Shown: positions 22,799 to 31,095 of the stretch, piece after piece
How positions within the stretch are numbered: the stretch's first letter is position 1
How the letters are laid out: every line of letters begins with the position of its first letter
Source: Thermoleophilia bacterium
GTDB lineage: Bacteria; Actinomycetota; Thermoleophilia; Gaiellales; Gaiellaceae
DNA: 53,713 nt
Assembly (NCBI GenBank): GCA_025936995.1
Contig: JAICSH010000010.1
Coordinates: 1-53,713, forward strand
Reading direction: 5' to 3'
Position numbers and translations under genes: made by a program
Notes under the pieces: generated by a model
The model's database searches: none
What the model was told of the DNA's origin: nothing
The model's input: the letters and a program-made list of their open reading frames with translations, nothing else

Positions 22799-24736
22799 GT
22801 GGAGCTGGCCGCGCGGGGGATTACAAAGCTCGAACAGGACTGGGTTGCGCTCTCGCGCAACGCCGTTCTCGGGCTCGCGGTGGCGGGCTGCGTGTTTGCC
22901 CTTTCGTATACGAACGGCGGCTTCGACACGACCACGAAGTCGTACGCCGGCATCTCTGCGTGGTGGCTGCTCGGCACCGGCGCGGCGATCGGGATCGCCG
23001 GTGCGAGGGCGCGCGTCGACCGGCTGGCCCTCGTCTGCCTCGGCCTGCTTGCGTGCTTCGCGATCTGGACGCTCCTCTCGATGAGCTGGTCGTCCGACGG
23101 TGGACGAGCTTTCGACCAGTTCAACGAGGTTTCCTTCTACGTGGCGGTTCTCGCGCTCGCGATCGTCATTGCGAGGCTCGTTCCGTCGTCCGTGATCGTC
23201 ACGGGCGTCGCGCTTGCCATCTCGGCGATCGGATGCGTGGCGCTGGTCAGCCGGTTCTTCCCGAGCACGTTCGGCGTCGAGCCGTCGACGATCCTGCCGG
23301 CGATCAACAGCCGCCTGAGCTTCCCGCTCGGCTACTGGAACGGGCTCGGAATCGAGATGGCGCTCGCGTACCCGCTCTTGCTCTCCATCATGGCGTCCCG
23401 CAGGTCGCGGCTCGCGAGCGCGCTCGCCGCTCTGCCGCTGCCGATCCTCGGCGCGGTCATGTACCTCACGTCCTCGCGCGGGGCATTCGTCGCCGCGGTC
23501 GTCGCGGTCGCGGCGTATCTTCTCCTCGCGCCGAATCGCTGGCCCGCGCTCGCCGCGACCGCCCTCGCCGGCTGCGCCGGAGCCTTCTCCGTGCGGGCGC
23601 TCGTGCACAAGACGGTGCTTCTCTCCGGCGCGATGACGGACCCCGTCGGCGTCCACCAGGGCCATCGAGCGGCGCTCCTCATCGGGATCGCGTGCGTGGT
23701 CTCGGCGCTTGTCTGGGTGGGCCTCGTGGAGGCGGGGCGACGCCTGCGGACGCCTCCGCGGCGCGCAGGCTGGGCCGTAGCCGGCCTGATCGTCGTGGCC
23801 GCCGTGCTCGCCGTCGCCCTCTCACACCCGATCGCGAAGTTCGACGACTTCAGGAGCAACAGCTTCGCCACCAGCGGGTCGAGCGCCAGCTACATCAACA
23901 ATCACCTGCTCAGCAGCTCGGGCAGCGGCCGCTGGCAGTTCTGGGGAGTCGCCAGCCACGAGTTCCAGGCCCATCCGCTGAACGGCGGCGGGGCGGGCTC
24001 GTGGCAGTCGTGGTGGCTGCAATATGGCACGCTCGGGTCGTTCTTCAGCCAGTACGCGCACTCGCTCTACCTCGAGTCGCTCGCCGAGCTGGGGATCGTC
24101 GGGCTGTTGTTGATCGGAGGCGCCGTCCTTGTCGGCGCCTTGGGTGCCGTCCGCGCTGCGGTCGAGACCCGCAGCGGCGACGTGGCCGCAGCGGCGGCCG
24201 TCGGGATCGCCTTCTTCGCAGCCGCGGCCTACGACTGGATCTGGCAGTTGGCTGGCCTCGCGATCGTCGGAGTCGGCCTGCTCGGGGTCGCGCTCGGTGC
24301 GCGCCCCTCGACGCGCGCGGTCGAGTGGGGACGCTTCGGAATGGTGCGGCCGCTCCTCGCGCTCGTGGCCGTCTCGGCGATCATCCCGCAGGTGGTCGCC
24401 CTCGCCTCCGGGATCCACCTCCAGAAGAACCAGGACGCCTTCGATGCCGGGCAGCTGGCCAAGGCCAAGCGCGAGGCGCTCGCAGCCAAGGCGGTCGAGC
24501 CGTGGAACTCGGACGCGTATTACTGGCTCGCGGTGACGGACAGGTATCTCGGGCAGCTCCCCGCGGCGTCGGCCGCGATCCGCTCCGGGATCCGGCGCGC
24601 TCCGCGGAACTACCTCATGTGGGAGGAGGCGGCGCGGATCGACGCGTATCGCGGCGACGCCGTGAACGCCCGCCGCGACATCGACCAGGTGCGTCGCCTG
24701 AACCCCAATTCCCCGATCTTCCCAAAGTCATCATGA
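22799..24736 (+). CDS. O-antigen ligase/polymerase-like protein with C-terminal TPR region (second of three)
   Basis: A 645-residue protein with about 12 hydrophobic segments. Wzy_C-type loop: RWQFWGVASHEFQAHPLNGGGAGSW, YAHSLYLESLAELGIVGLLL. Earlier SFPLGYWNGLGIEMALAYPLL and MYLTSSRGAFVAAVVAV are typical of bacterial O-antigen ligases. After the last helix a TPR-like stretch follows: GQLAKAKREALAAKAVEPWNSDAYYWLAVTDRYLGQLPAASAAIRSGIRRAPRN. It may join glycan to a protein or lipid acceptor. I chose GTG 22799 because TACTGT lies 8 nt upstream; ATG 22778 in the same frame overlaps the divergent start codon and precedes that box. Confidence 0.78.
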   Translation: MELAARGITKLEQDWVALSRNAVLGLAVAGCVFALSYTNGGFDTTTKSYAGISAWWLLGTGAAIGIAGARARVDRLALVCLGLLACFAIWTLLSMSWSSDGGRAFDQFNEVSFYVAVLALAIVIARLVPSSVIVTGVALAISAIGCVALVSRFFPSTFGVEPSTILPAINSRLSFPLGYWNGLGIEMALAYPLLLSIMASRRSRLASALAALPLPILGAVMYLTSSRGAFVAAVVAVAAYLLLAPNRWPALAATALAGCAGAFSVRALVHKTVLLSGAMTDPVGVHQGHRAALLIGIACVVSALVWVGLVEAGRRLRTPPRRAGWAVAGLIVVAAVLAVALSHPIAKFDDFRSNSFATSGSSASYINNHLLSSSGSGRWQFWGVASHEFQAHPLNGGGAGSWQSWWLQYGTLGSFFSQYAHSLYLESLAELGIVGLLLIGGAVLVGALGAVRAAVETRSGDVAAAAAVGIAFFAAAAYDWIWQLAGLAIVGVGLLGVALGARPSTRAVEWGRFGMVRPLLALVAVSAIIPQVVALASGIHLQKNQDAFDAGQLAKAKREALAAKAVEPWNSDAYYWLAVTDRYLGQLPAASAAIRSGIRRAPRNYLMWEEAARIDAYRGDAVNARRDIDQVRRLNPNSPIFPKSS

Positions 24737-24818
24737 GTGGCAACCGGCCGCACGCGCAGCTACGGTATCTCGCACCCAAAGACCCGGTTGGAGCCGCACC
24801 GAGCGGGAGGCTGTGGGG

Positions 24819-26225
24819 ATGAGCGACATCGAATCCATCGTCGGCGCGTCGGCAGAGCTCACGAAGGGCGGAGCTGCCTCGGGCCGACTCTTCCCGCGCT
24901 ACAGCAGCGATGCGCTCCTGCATCGGATGCTGGCGGTGGCGGACACGCTCACGATCGCGACCGCCGCCGTCGTCGTCGGGATCTGGGGCAGCGGCCCGGG
25001 CGCAGCCGGGCTCCTCGTCCTGTCCGCGCCGGTCTGGATCGTGATCGGAAAGCTCGTCGGCCTCTACGACCGCGACCACCGGACGCTGCGGCACCTCACC
25101 GTCGAGGAGCTGCCGTGGATCTTCGTCTGGGCGCTCGGCGGCACCGCCGTCCTCACGCTCCTCGTCGCGCCCTTCCCGGGGCTCGACCTGAGCTCCGGCG
25201 ACCGGCTGATCGTCTGGGGCCTCGCCCTCGTGCTCGGCTTCGTCTCCCGCGGCACCGCGAGAGCCGTCTGGCGGCGCGTCACGCCGCCGGAGCGGATCCT
25301 GATCGTGGGCGAGGGCCCGCTCGCCGACGCGGTGACCCGCAAGCTCGAGCTCTTCCCGGACATCCACGCCACGATCTCAGGGCGCATCCCGAGCTGCACC
25401 ACGCTGCACGAGCGGCTCGACGAGCTCGAGACCGCGAATCGGGTGGTCGTCGCGTGCGCGGAGCTGAGCGAGGGCCTCCTCGAGACGCTCCTCCCCGCGT
25501 GCCGCCTGCGCGGCGTCAAGCTCACGGTGGTCCCGCCGACGCGCGGCATCTTCGGCACGGCGACGCACCTCGGACACGTCGCCGACCTGCCGCTCCTGGA
25601 CTACAACACCTGGTACGTCTCGCCGTCGACGCTCGCGCTGAAGCGCATCTTCGACGTGGTGGTCTCCACCCTCGGGCTCGTGGTCGCAGCGCCGCTGTTC
25701 GTGCTCATCGCGCTGGCGATCCTCGTCGACGACGGGCGGCCCGTCATGTTCCGCCAGCCGCGGGCCGGCGAGAACGGGCGCACCTTCCGGATCTTCAAGT
25801 TCCGAACGATGGTGCGGAACGCCGAGGCGATGCTGCCCGAGCTCATCTCGATCGAGGAGCTCAGGGACCCGATGTTCAAGCTCAGGTCCGACCCGCGCGT
25901 GACCCGCGTCGGGCGCTTCCTCCGCCGGACGAGCCTCGACGAGCTGCCGCAGCTCGTCAATGTCCTCCGGGGCGAGATGTCGATCGTCGGGCCGCGCCCG
26001 GAGCTGCTCGACCTCGTGGAGCGGTACACGGCCGAGCACGAGGTGCGGCTGAGGGTCAAGCCCGGGATCACCGGGCCCTGGCAGGTCTACGGGCGCAGCG
26101 AGCTCACCTTCGACGAGGTGCTCGCCGTCGAGCGCGAGTACGTCGAGAACCTCTCGCTCGGACGCGACCTCCGCATCGTCCTCATGACGCTGCCGGCGGT
26201 CTTCGGCCGGCGCGGCGCGTACTAG
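24819..26225 (+). CDS. Polyprenyl-phosphate sugar-1-phosphate transferase (WbaP/exopolysaccharide initiating type)
   Basis: A 468-residue protein: four or five N-terminal helices, a Rossmann-like middle domain (ERILIVGEGPLADAVTRKL), then the conserved bacterial sugar transferase domain with helix LKRIFDVVVSTLGLVVAAPLFVL, FRQPRAGENGRTFRIFKFRTMV, DELPQLVNVLRGEMSIVGPRPELLD and VKPGITGPWQVYGRSELTFDE. It loads the first sugar phosphate onto undecaprenyl phosphate and so starts a repeat unit. ATG 24819 has GGGAGG at 24805-24810; GTG 24813 in the same frame is too close to that site. TACGGT at 24761 may be the promoter, leaving a leader of about 46 nt. Confidence 0.9.
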   Translation: MSDIESIVGASAELTKGGAASGRLFPRYSSDALLHRMLAVADTLTIATAAVVVGIWGSGPGAAGLLVLSAPVWIVIGKLVGLYDRDHRTLRHLTVEELPWIFVWALGGTAVLTLLVAPFPGLDLSSGDRLIVWGLALVLGFVSRGTARAVWRRVTPPERILIVGEGPLADAVTRKLELFPDIHATISGRIPSCTTLHERLDELETANRVVVACAELSEGLLETLLPACRLRGVKLTVVPPTRGIFGTATHLGHVADLPLLDYNTWYVSPSTLALKRIFDVVVSTLGLVVAAPLFVLIALAILVDDGRPVMFRQPRAGENGRTFRIFKFRTMVRNAEAMLPELISIEELRDPMFKLRSDPRVTRVGRFLRRTSLDELPQLVNVLRGEMSIVGPRPELLDLVERYTAEHEVRLRVKPGITGPWQVYGRSELTFDEVLAVEREYVENLSLGRDLRIVLMTLPAVFGRRGAY

Positions 26226-26269
26226 CCCGGACCCCCGACGGTCCTAACAGGATGCTTTCCGGGCTGGGC

Positions 26270-26275
26270 TATGTT
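26270..26275 (+). promoter_or_regulatory. Candidate leaderless -10 box
   Basis: TATGTT, 9 nt before GTG 26285. Confidence 0.35.
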
Positions 26276-26284
26276 GGCGGCGTC

Positions 26285-27202
26285 GTGAATTGGGCCCCGA
26301 TCGTCCTGTTCGCCTACGAGCGTCCCGAGCACACGCGGCGGACGATCGAGGCTCTGGCCGCGAACGACGGAGCCGCCGAGTCCGATCTGCTCGTCTACTG
26401 CGACGGGGCGAAGGACGCGGCCGGCGCCGACTCCGTGCGCGCGGTCCGGGAGTGCGTGCGGTCCGCGACCGGCTTCAGGTCGGTGACCGTGATCGAGCGC
26501 GAGCGGAACATGGGGCTCGCGAGCTCGGTGATCGCCGGCGTCACCGAGGTCCTGAGCCGCTCGAGCTCCGTGATCGTGATGGAGGACGACCTGCTGACCT
26601 CGCGGAACTTCCTCGCGTTCGTCAACTCGGCGCTGTCGACGTACGAGCAGCGGCCGGACGTCTTCTCGGTCACCGGCTACAACTACCCGCTCCAGATCCC
26701 GCAGAGCTACCGAGAGGACGCGTACCTCTCGTATCGCAGCTCGTCGTGGGGCTGGGGCACCTGGCGGGACCGCTGGGACAAGGTCGACTGGGCGGTGAAC
26801 GACTACGGCGAGTTCCTGCAGGATCCTCGCGCGCAGGAGCTGTTCGCGCGGGGCGGCGACGACCTGCAGCAGATGCTGGGCATGCAGATGGCGGGCGAGC
26901 TCGACTCCTGGTCGATCGGCTTCGACTACGCGCACTACAAGCACGACGCGTTCTGCGTCCATCCGGTGGTCTCGAAGGTGCAGAACATCGGCTTCGACGG
27001 CACCGGCGTGCATTGCGACTACTCCGAGGACTATCTCGTCGAGCTGGACCCGGGGGACACGCAATTCGAGCTCCGCGCGGACCTGGCAGTCGACGCATCC
27101 GTGCTTCGCGCCTTCGATCGCAAGTTCCGGCCCACGTCCGGCGTGGCTCGCCTGAGGAGCGGGAAGAGGATCGTGAGGCGACTCGTGGGATCTCTGCGGT
27201 GA
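26285..27202 (+). CDS. GT-A-fold glycosyltransferase-like protein
   Basis: A 305-residue protein. It starts VNWAPIVLFAYERPEHTRRTIEALAAN; the strand DLLVYCDGAKD and SSSVIVMEDDLLTSRNFLAFVNSAL supply an acidic DxD-like EDD motif; SVTGYNYP and SSWGWGTWRDRWDKVDW follow. This matches sugar transferases that share the GT2/GNT-I-like fold found in O-antigen loci. GTG 26285 is favoured by the box 9 nt upstream; ATG 26252 in the same frame is an alternative and would add 11 residues. It is followed after 7 nt by the next GT. Confidence 0.75.
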   Translation: MNWAPIVLFAYERPEHTRRTIEALAANDGAAESDLLVYCDGAKDAAGADSVRAVRECVRSATGFRSVTVIERERNMGLASSVIAGVTEVLSRSSSVIVMEDDLLTSRNFLAFVNSALSTYEQRPDVFSVTGYNYPLQIPQSYREDAYLSYRSSSWGWGTWRDRWDKVDWAVNDYGEFLQDPRAQELFARGGDDLQQMLGMQMAGELDSWSIGFDYAHYKHDAFCVHPVVSKVQNIGFDGTGVHCDYSEDYLVELDPGDTQFELRADLAVDASVLRAFDRKFRPTSGVARLRSGKRIVRRLVGSLR

Positions 27203-27209
27203 CGATGCG

Positions 27210-28430
27210 ATGACAGTCGGCATCAACTGCCTTCGCATCGATCCCGGGTACCGAGGCGGAACCACCTCCTACACGATCGGACTGCTCGACGCTTTCGCAC
27301 GTGTGGGTGCAAGGCACGAATTCAAAATATTCGTGACGCCTTGGAATAGAGACATGTTCGAAAGCTACGACGGTTTCCCCAACTTCCAGGTACTGGAAGT
27401 CAAGGAGTTCAATCATCGCTGGCCTTATGCAATCTATCACCGCCTTCCTCTTCGGTTGAAGCGTCGCACGCCGCTAGAGGCTGCGAGCCGAGCGTTTAGC
27501 GCCCGCCTTGGAGATGTTCTCGCGAGTCACGTAGATTTGCTTTATGTCCCGTATGTTCCGTCCGCGGTATTCCCGCGACCGAACGTCCCGACTGTGTATT
27601 CAATGCACGACATTCAGCAGGTGCATTATCCGCAGTTCTTCACGGATAGTGAACTGCAAGAACGCGAGGTCGCATTCGCGAGGTGCGTCGAGCACGCCAC
27701 GGTCATCCAGGCGAGCAGCCGGTTCATGTTCAACGATTTTTGCAAGCACTTTGCGAAGCTCGACCAGAGCAATGTCGAGGTGATCCCAGAGGGCGTCGAC
27801 ATCGGACTCTTCTCAACGCGTCATCCTGACAGCGATGTGACGAAGCGATACGGCCTTCCGCAGTCGTTTCTTTTTCTGCCAGCGCAGCTTTGGCACCACA
27901 AGAACCACATCACACTCCTGAGAGCTCTGAGCCGGTTAAACGAACGTGGACTCGTACTTCCGTTGGTGCTTACGGGGGCGCAATACAATGCATCGGAGGA
28001 TGTCTTCAAGTTCATCGAGAAAAACGAGCTCGATGGCCAGGTGCTCTATCTCGGAGTCGTCCCGTTCGACGACGTCATTGCGCTCTATCAGCATGCGCGC
28101 TTTCTCGTCATGCCGTCGCTTTACGAGTCGAGCAGCATTCCGATCTTGGAAGCCGCTGCCGCTGGAACCCCGATCATTGCCGGCCGCATCCCGCCAAACG
28201 AGGAGTTTGCAGAGCACCTCGAGATGCGGCTCTTCGCCCCGACGGACGACGCCGAGCTTGCGCGGGTCATCGAAGAGGCGTGGGACGACGAGGAGACGAG
28301 CCGCGCCCAGGTCGCGGCCAACAGGGGCGGCGTCCAGCGGTACTCGTGGGACAATGCCGCGCGCATGTACCTCCAGCTCTTCGAGCGCCTCCAGGCGCGG
28401 GAGTCGGTGTTGGCGGGGGAGCGCCCGTGA
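27210..28430 (+). CDS. Glycosyltransferase family 4, atypical base composition
   Basis: A 406-residue GT-B enzyme: MTVGINCLRIDPGYRGGTTSYTIGLLDAF, VPTVYSMHDIQQVHYPQFF, VIPEGVDIGLFS, LPAQLWHHKNHITLLRALSRL, VPFDDVIALYQHARFLVMPSLYESSSIPILEAAAAGTPIIAG. The family resembles mannosyltransferases of O-antigen synthesis. The DNA from about 27300 to 28250 is visibly richer in A+T and in A/T-ending codons than its neighbours (28 G+C in the 60 bases 27301-27360), suggesting later arrival. Its stop overlaps the next GTG (GTGA). Confidence 0.88.
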   Translation: MTVGINCLRIDPGYRGGTTSYTIGLLDAFARVGARHEFKIFVTPWNRDMFESYDGFPNFQVLEVKEFNHRWPYAIYHRLPLRLKRRTPLEAASRAFSARLGDVLASHVDLLYVPYVPSAVFPRPNVPTVYSMHDIQQVHYPQFFTDSELQEREVAFARCVEHATVIQASSRFMFNDFCKHFAKLDQSNVEVIPEGVDIGLFSTRHPDSDVTKRYGLPQSFLFLPAQLWHHKNHITLLRALSRLNERGLVLPLVLTGAQYNASEDVFKFIEKNELDGQVLYLGVVPFDDVIALYQHARFLVMPSLYESSSIPILEAAAAGTPIIAGRIPPNEEFAEHLEMRLFAPTDDAELARVIEEAWDDEETSRAQVAANRGGVQRYSWDNAARMYLQLFERLQARESVLAGERP

Positions 28431-29569
28431 GCGTGGCGAAGCGCCTCGATCCTGAGTCCGAGCGCCGCGACTTCATCCCGGTCGCAGAGCCGTCGCTCGG
28501 CGAGCGGGAGGTGGAGCTCGTCACGGACGCCGTCCGCTCTGGCTGGGTCTCGTCGATCGGGGCATACGTGACCGCGTTCGAGGCCGAGCTCGCCTCGCGC
28601 TGCGGCGTCGATCATGCGGTGGCGACCTCGAACGGCACCACCGCGCTCCATCTCGCGCTCGCCGTCGCCGGGATCGGCCCGGGGGACGAGGTGATCGTCC
28701 CGTCGCTCACCTTCGTCGCGACCGCGGCGGCCGTGCGATACGTCGGCGCGTCGCCGGTGTTCGCCGAGTCGGACCCGTCGCACTGGTGCATCGATCCCGA
28801 GGACGTCGCCCGCCGCATCACCCCGCGCACCCGCGCGATCGTCGCGGTCGATCTCTACGGCCATCCGGCCGACATGGACGCGCTCGGGGAGCTCGCGGCG
28901 GGGCACGACCTCGTCGTCGTGGAGGACGCCGCAGAGGCGCTCGGCGCCGTCTATCGCGGCCGCCCGGCCGGCGGTCTTGGCCGCCTCGGCGTGCTGAGCT
29001 TCTACGGGAACAAGCTGATCACGACCGGCGAAGGAGGCGCGCTGCTCGTCGACGACCCGGCGCTCCTCGCGCGAGCCAGGCTGCTGCGCGACCATGCGAT
29101 GGATCCGGACCGGCGCTACTGGCACGGCGAGATCGGCTTCAACTACCGGATCACGAACATGCAGGCAGCGCTCGGCGTCGCGCAGCTGGAGCGGCTCGAC
29201 GAGTTCCTGCGGCGCAAGCGCGAGATCGCCGCCGTCTACCGCGCGGGCCTCCAGGACGTCCCGGGCGTCACGTTGCAGAGCGAAGCGGACTGGGCCAAGA
29301 GCTCGTGGTGGATGACGACCCTGCGCATCGATGCTGCCCACGGCGTCGACCGTGAAGAGGTCGCAGCGCAACTCCGCGCCGACGGTGTCGATTCCCGTCC
29401 GGCGTTCGTTCCGATCCACCTGCTTCCGCATCTCCGCCAGGACGGCTCGCTCCCGGTCGCGGAGGCGGTCGGACGGGAAGGGCTTTCGCTGCCGAGCAGT
29501 ACGTCGCTGACCGACGCGGAGCTCGAGCACGTGATCGGCTCCGTGCGCCGGGCCGTCACCCGCGGCTGA
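28427..29569 (+). CDS. DegT/DnrJ/EryC1 aminotransferase, GDP-perosamine-synthase-like
   Basis: A 380-residue PLP-dependent sugar aminotransferase. FIPVAEPSLGEREVELVTDAVRSGWVSS, ATSNGTTALHLALAVAGIGPGDEVIVPSLTFVATA, Asp167 in VVEDAAEALG, Schiff-base Lys196 in SFYGNKLITTGEGG, then DHAMDPDRRYWHGEIGFNYRITNMQAALGVAQLERL. The DPxRRYWH / GFNYRxTNxQAA pattern is that of perosamine synthases (Per/RfbE), which aminate GDP-4-keto-6-deoxymannose at C4. The substrate would come from Gmd, 9 kb away. Substrate choice is inferred from motifs and context. GTGA overlap with the upstream GT4. Confidence 0.85.
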   Translation: MSVAKRLDPESERRDFIPVAEPSLGEREVELVTDAVRSGWVSSIGAYVTAFEAELASRCGVDHAVATSNGTTALHLALAVAGIGPGDEVIVPSLTFVATAAAVRYVGASPVFAESDPSHWCIDPEDVARRITPRTRAIVAVDLYGHPADMDALGELAAGHDLVVVEDAAEALGAVYRGRPAGGLGRLGVLSFYGNKLITTGEGGALLVDDPALLARARLLRDHAMDPDRRYWHGEIGFNYRITNMQAALGVAQLERLDEFLRRKREIAAVYRAGLQDVPGVTLQSEADWAKSSWWMTTLRIDAAHGVDREEVAAQLRADGVDSRPAFVPIHLLPHLRQDGSLPVAEAVGREGLSLPSSTSLTDAELEHVIGSVRRAVTRG

Positions 29570-29572
29570 GCG

Positions 29573-30250
29573 TCAGCTCCCGAGCCTGAACTCGACGACC
29601 GGCCACGGGTGAGCCTCGAGCTCGTGCCGGACGACGTCTCGCAGCTCGAGCTCGGTCTCGACGATCGCGAGCTCGCCGTAACCCGGGATGTCGTCCTCCA
29701 TCACGACGACCGTTTCGGGTCGGAGCCAGGGCGCTGCCGCGCGGAGGATCGCGAGATGCGTGTAGCGCACGCTGTCGATGAGGAGCAGGTCGATCGGCCC
29801 GGGCGGGGTCGTCGCGAGGAAGTTCTCCTTCGCCGCGACCGCCTCGAACTCGGGGAGATACACGTCGCGGTCGTCCGGCGCGATGTGCGGCTTCACGGCG
29901 CGGTCGAGGTCCTCGCGGTGCATGAAGTACTCGTTGACGACGCGCACGTCGCCGTCGTCGCTCCAGTGTCGTGCTGCCTGCGCGGCCAGGCCGGCGTCCC
30001 CTTCGTAGCCGATCAGCTCGAAACTGCAGTCGGCCGCCGTGAGCGGACGATGGATCGCGACGGTGCTTCCCTCGCCACCCCCGGTGCCGACCTCGACGAC
30101 GAGCCGCACGCGGCCGTCGTGCCAGTCACCTCGCGCGACGATGCCGCCGACGATCGCTTCCAGCTCGGGATTGTCGAGCTGGCCGGTGCTCTGGGCGGGT
30201 GGCGTCGGAGGTTCCGCCCGGGCTCTCCGGGACAGAAGTCGCCGAAGCAT
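29573..30250 (-). CDS. Class I SAM-dependent methyltransferase-like protein
   Basis: A 225-residue protein. Motif I LVVEVGTGGGEGSTVAI at about residue 50, the acidic strand FELIGYEGDAGLAAQA, and a late PIDLLLIDSVRYTHLAILRAAAPWLRPETVVVMED. The fold resembles class I methyltransferases and the CmcI-like group found in glycan loci; whether it methylates sugars is not proven. It ends 3 nt from the convergent aminotransferase. ATG 30250 has a TAGAGT box 6 nt upstream, so it is probably transcribed separately from the GT2 gene behind it. Confidence 0.7.
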   Translation of the reverse strand: MLRRLLSRRARAEPPTPPAQSTGQLDNPELEAIVGGIVARGDWHDGRVRLVVEVGTGGGEGSTVAIHRPLTAADCSFELIGYEGDAGLAAQAARHWSDDGDVRVVNEYFMHREDLDRAVKPHIAPDDRDVYLPEFEAVAAKENFLATTPPGPIDLLLIDSVRYTHLAILRAAAPWLRPETVVVMEDDIPGYGELAIVETELELRDVVRHELEAHPWPVVEFRLGS

Positions 30251-30256
30251 CAGGCA

Positions 30257-30262
30257 ACTCTA
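30257..30262 (-). promoter_or_regulatory. Candidate leaderless -10 box
   Basis: TAGAGT on the minus strand, 6 nt before ATG 30250. Confidence 0.45.
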
Positions 30263-30282
30263 ACGAGGTCCGCCGGGACGGC

Positions 30283-31092
30283 TCAGCGCCGGGCGAAGCG
30301 GCCGCCGAACCATCGCTGTCGCACGCCGAGGAGGCCGAGCCGCTCCCGGATGCGGTACTGCGCGCGAAACGGCGCGTCGGCCGCGCGTTCCCACCAGGCG
30401 AGGCGACCTCGTAGGCCCGGGGCGACCTTCGTCGCATACTCGCGGTCGAAGCGCGACCGCTCGGCCGACTTCGCCTCGTCGTGCATGTACCGGACTGCGA
30501 GCGGCCTGTCGAAGGTCAACGGGAGCACGCCCCCGAGCGCGACCCGGAGCCCGAACTCGGTGTCGAAGACGAAGTTCAGATCCTCGCGGAGCAGACCGAA
30601 CTCGTCGAAGACGTCGCGCCGCCAGAACGAGGATGCCTGGGGCACGTACCACGGGCCCCGCACCCATCGTCCGCGCAGCCCCGGCGGCGGTTTCGGGTTC
30701 CAGAACGTCTCGAGCGTCCCGTCCACCTCGCGGTACTCGGTCGCGCCGGCGACCCAGCGGACGGTCGGATCCGCGAAGTAGGGGAGTGCGGCCTCGAAGG
30801 CGCCGGGTAGGTAGTAGTCGTCGCTGTTGATGTAGGCGACGACCTCTCCCGTGGAGCGCTCGATTGCCCGGTTGATCGCCCACGATTGGCCCTGGTCGGG
30901 CTCGCTGACCCAGTGGGCGAGCCGCTCGTCGTAGCGGCGGAGGATGTCCGTGGAGCCGTCGGTGGAGCCGCCGTCCATGACGATGTACTCGAGGTCGGGG
31001 TAGTCCTGGTCGAGGACGGAGCGCAACGTGCGCTCGAGATACTTCGCCTGGTTCAGCGACGGCGTGATCACCGTCAGGCGCGGCGGCGTCAC
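30283..31092 (-). CDS. Glycosyltransferase family 2, copy A of a duplicated pair
   Basis: A 269-residue GT-A enzyme: RLTVITPSLNQAKYLERTLRSVL, YIVMDGGSTDGST (first aspartate), VSEPDQGQSWAINRAI, VVAYINSDDYYLPGAFEAAL (DxD-like NSDD), VPQASSFWRRDVFDEFG. It belongs to the SpsA/WcaA-like GT2 group. It is a close copy of the gene at 34975 at both protein and DNA level, sharing an exact 39-bp run near the start codon (31046-31084 and 35756-35794). The GTG start lies 3 nt after the FkbM gene stop. Sugar unknown. Confidence 0.88.
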   Translation of the reverse strand: MTPPRLTVITPSLNQAKYLERTLRSVLDQDYPDLEYIVMDGGSTDGSTDILRRYDERLAHWVSEPDQGQSWAINRAIERSTGEVVAYINSDDYYLPGAFEAALPYFADPTVRWVAGATEYREVDGTLETFWNPKPPPGLRGRWVRGPWYVPQASSFWRRDVFDEFGLLREDLNFVFDTEFGLRVALGGVLPLTFDRPLAVRYMHDEAKSAERSRFDREYATKVAPGLRGRLAWWERAADAPFRAQYRIRERLGLLGVRQRWFGGRFARR

Positions 31093-31095
31093 GGG

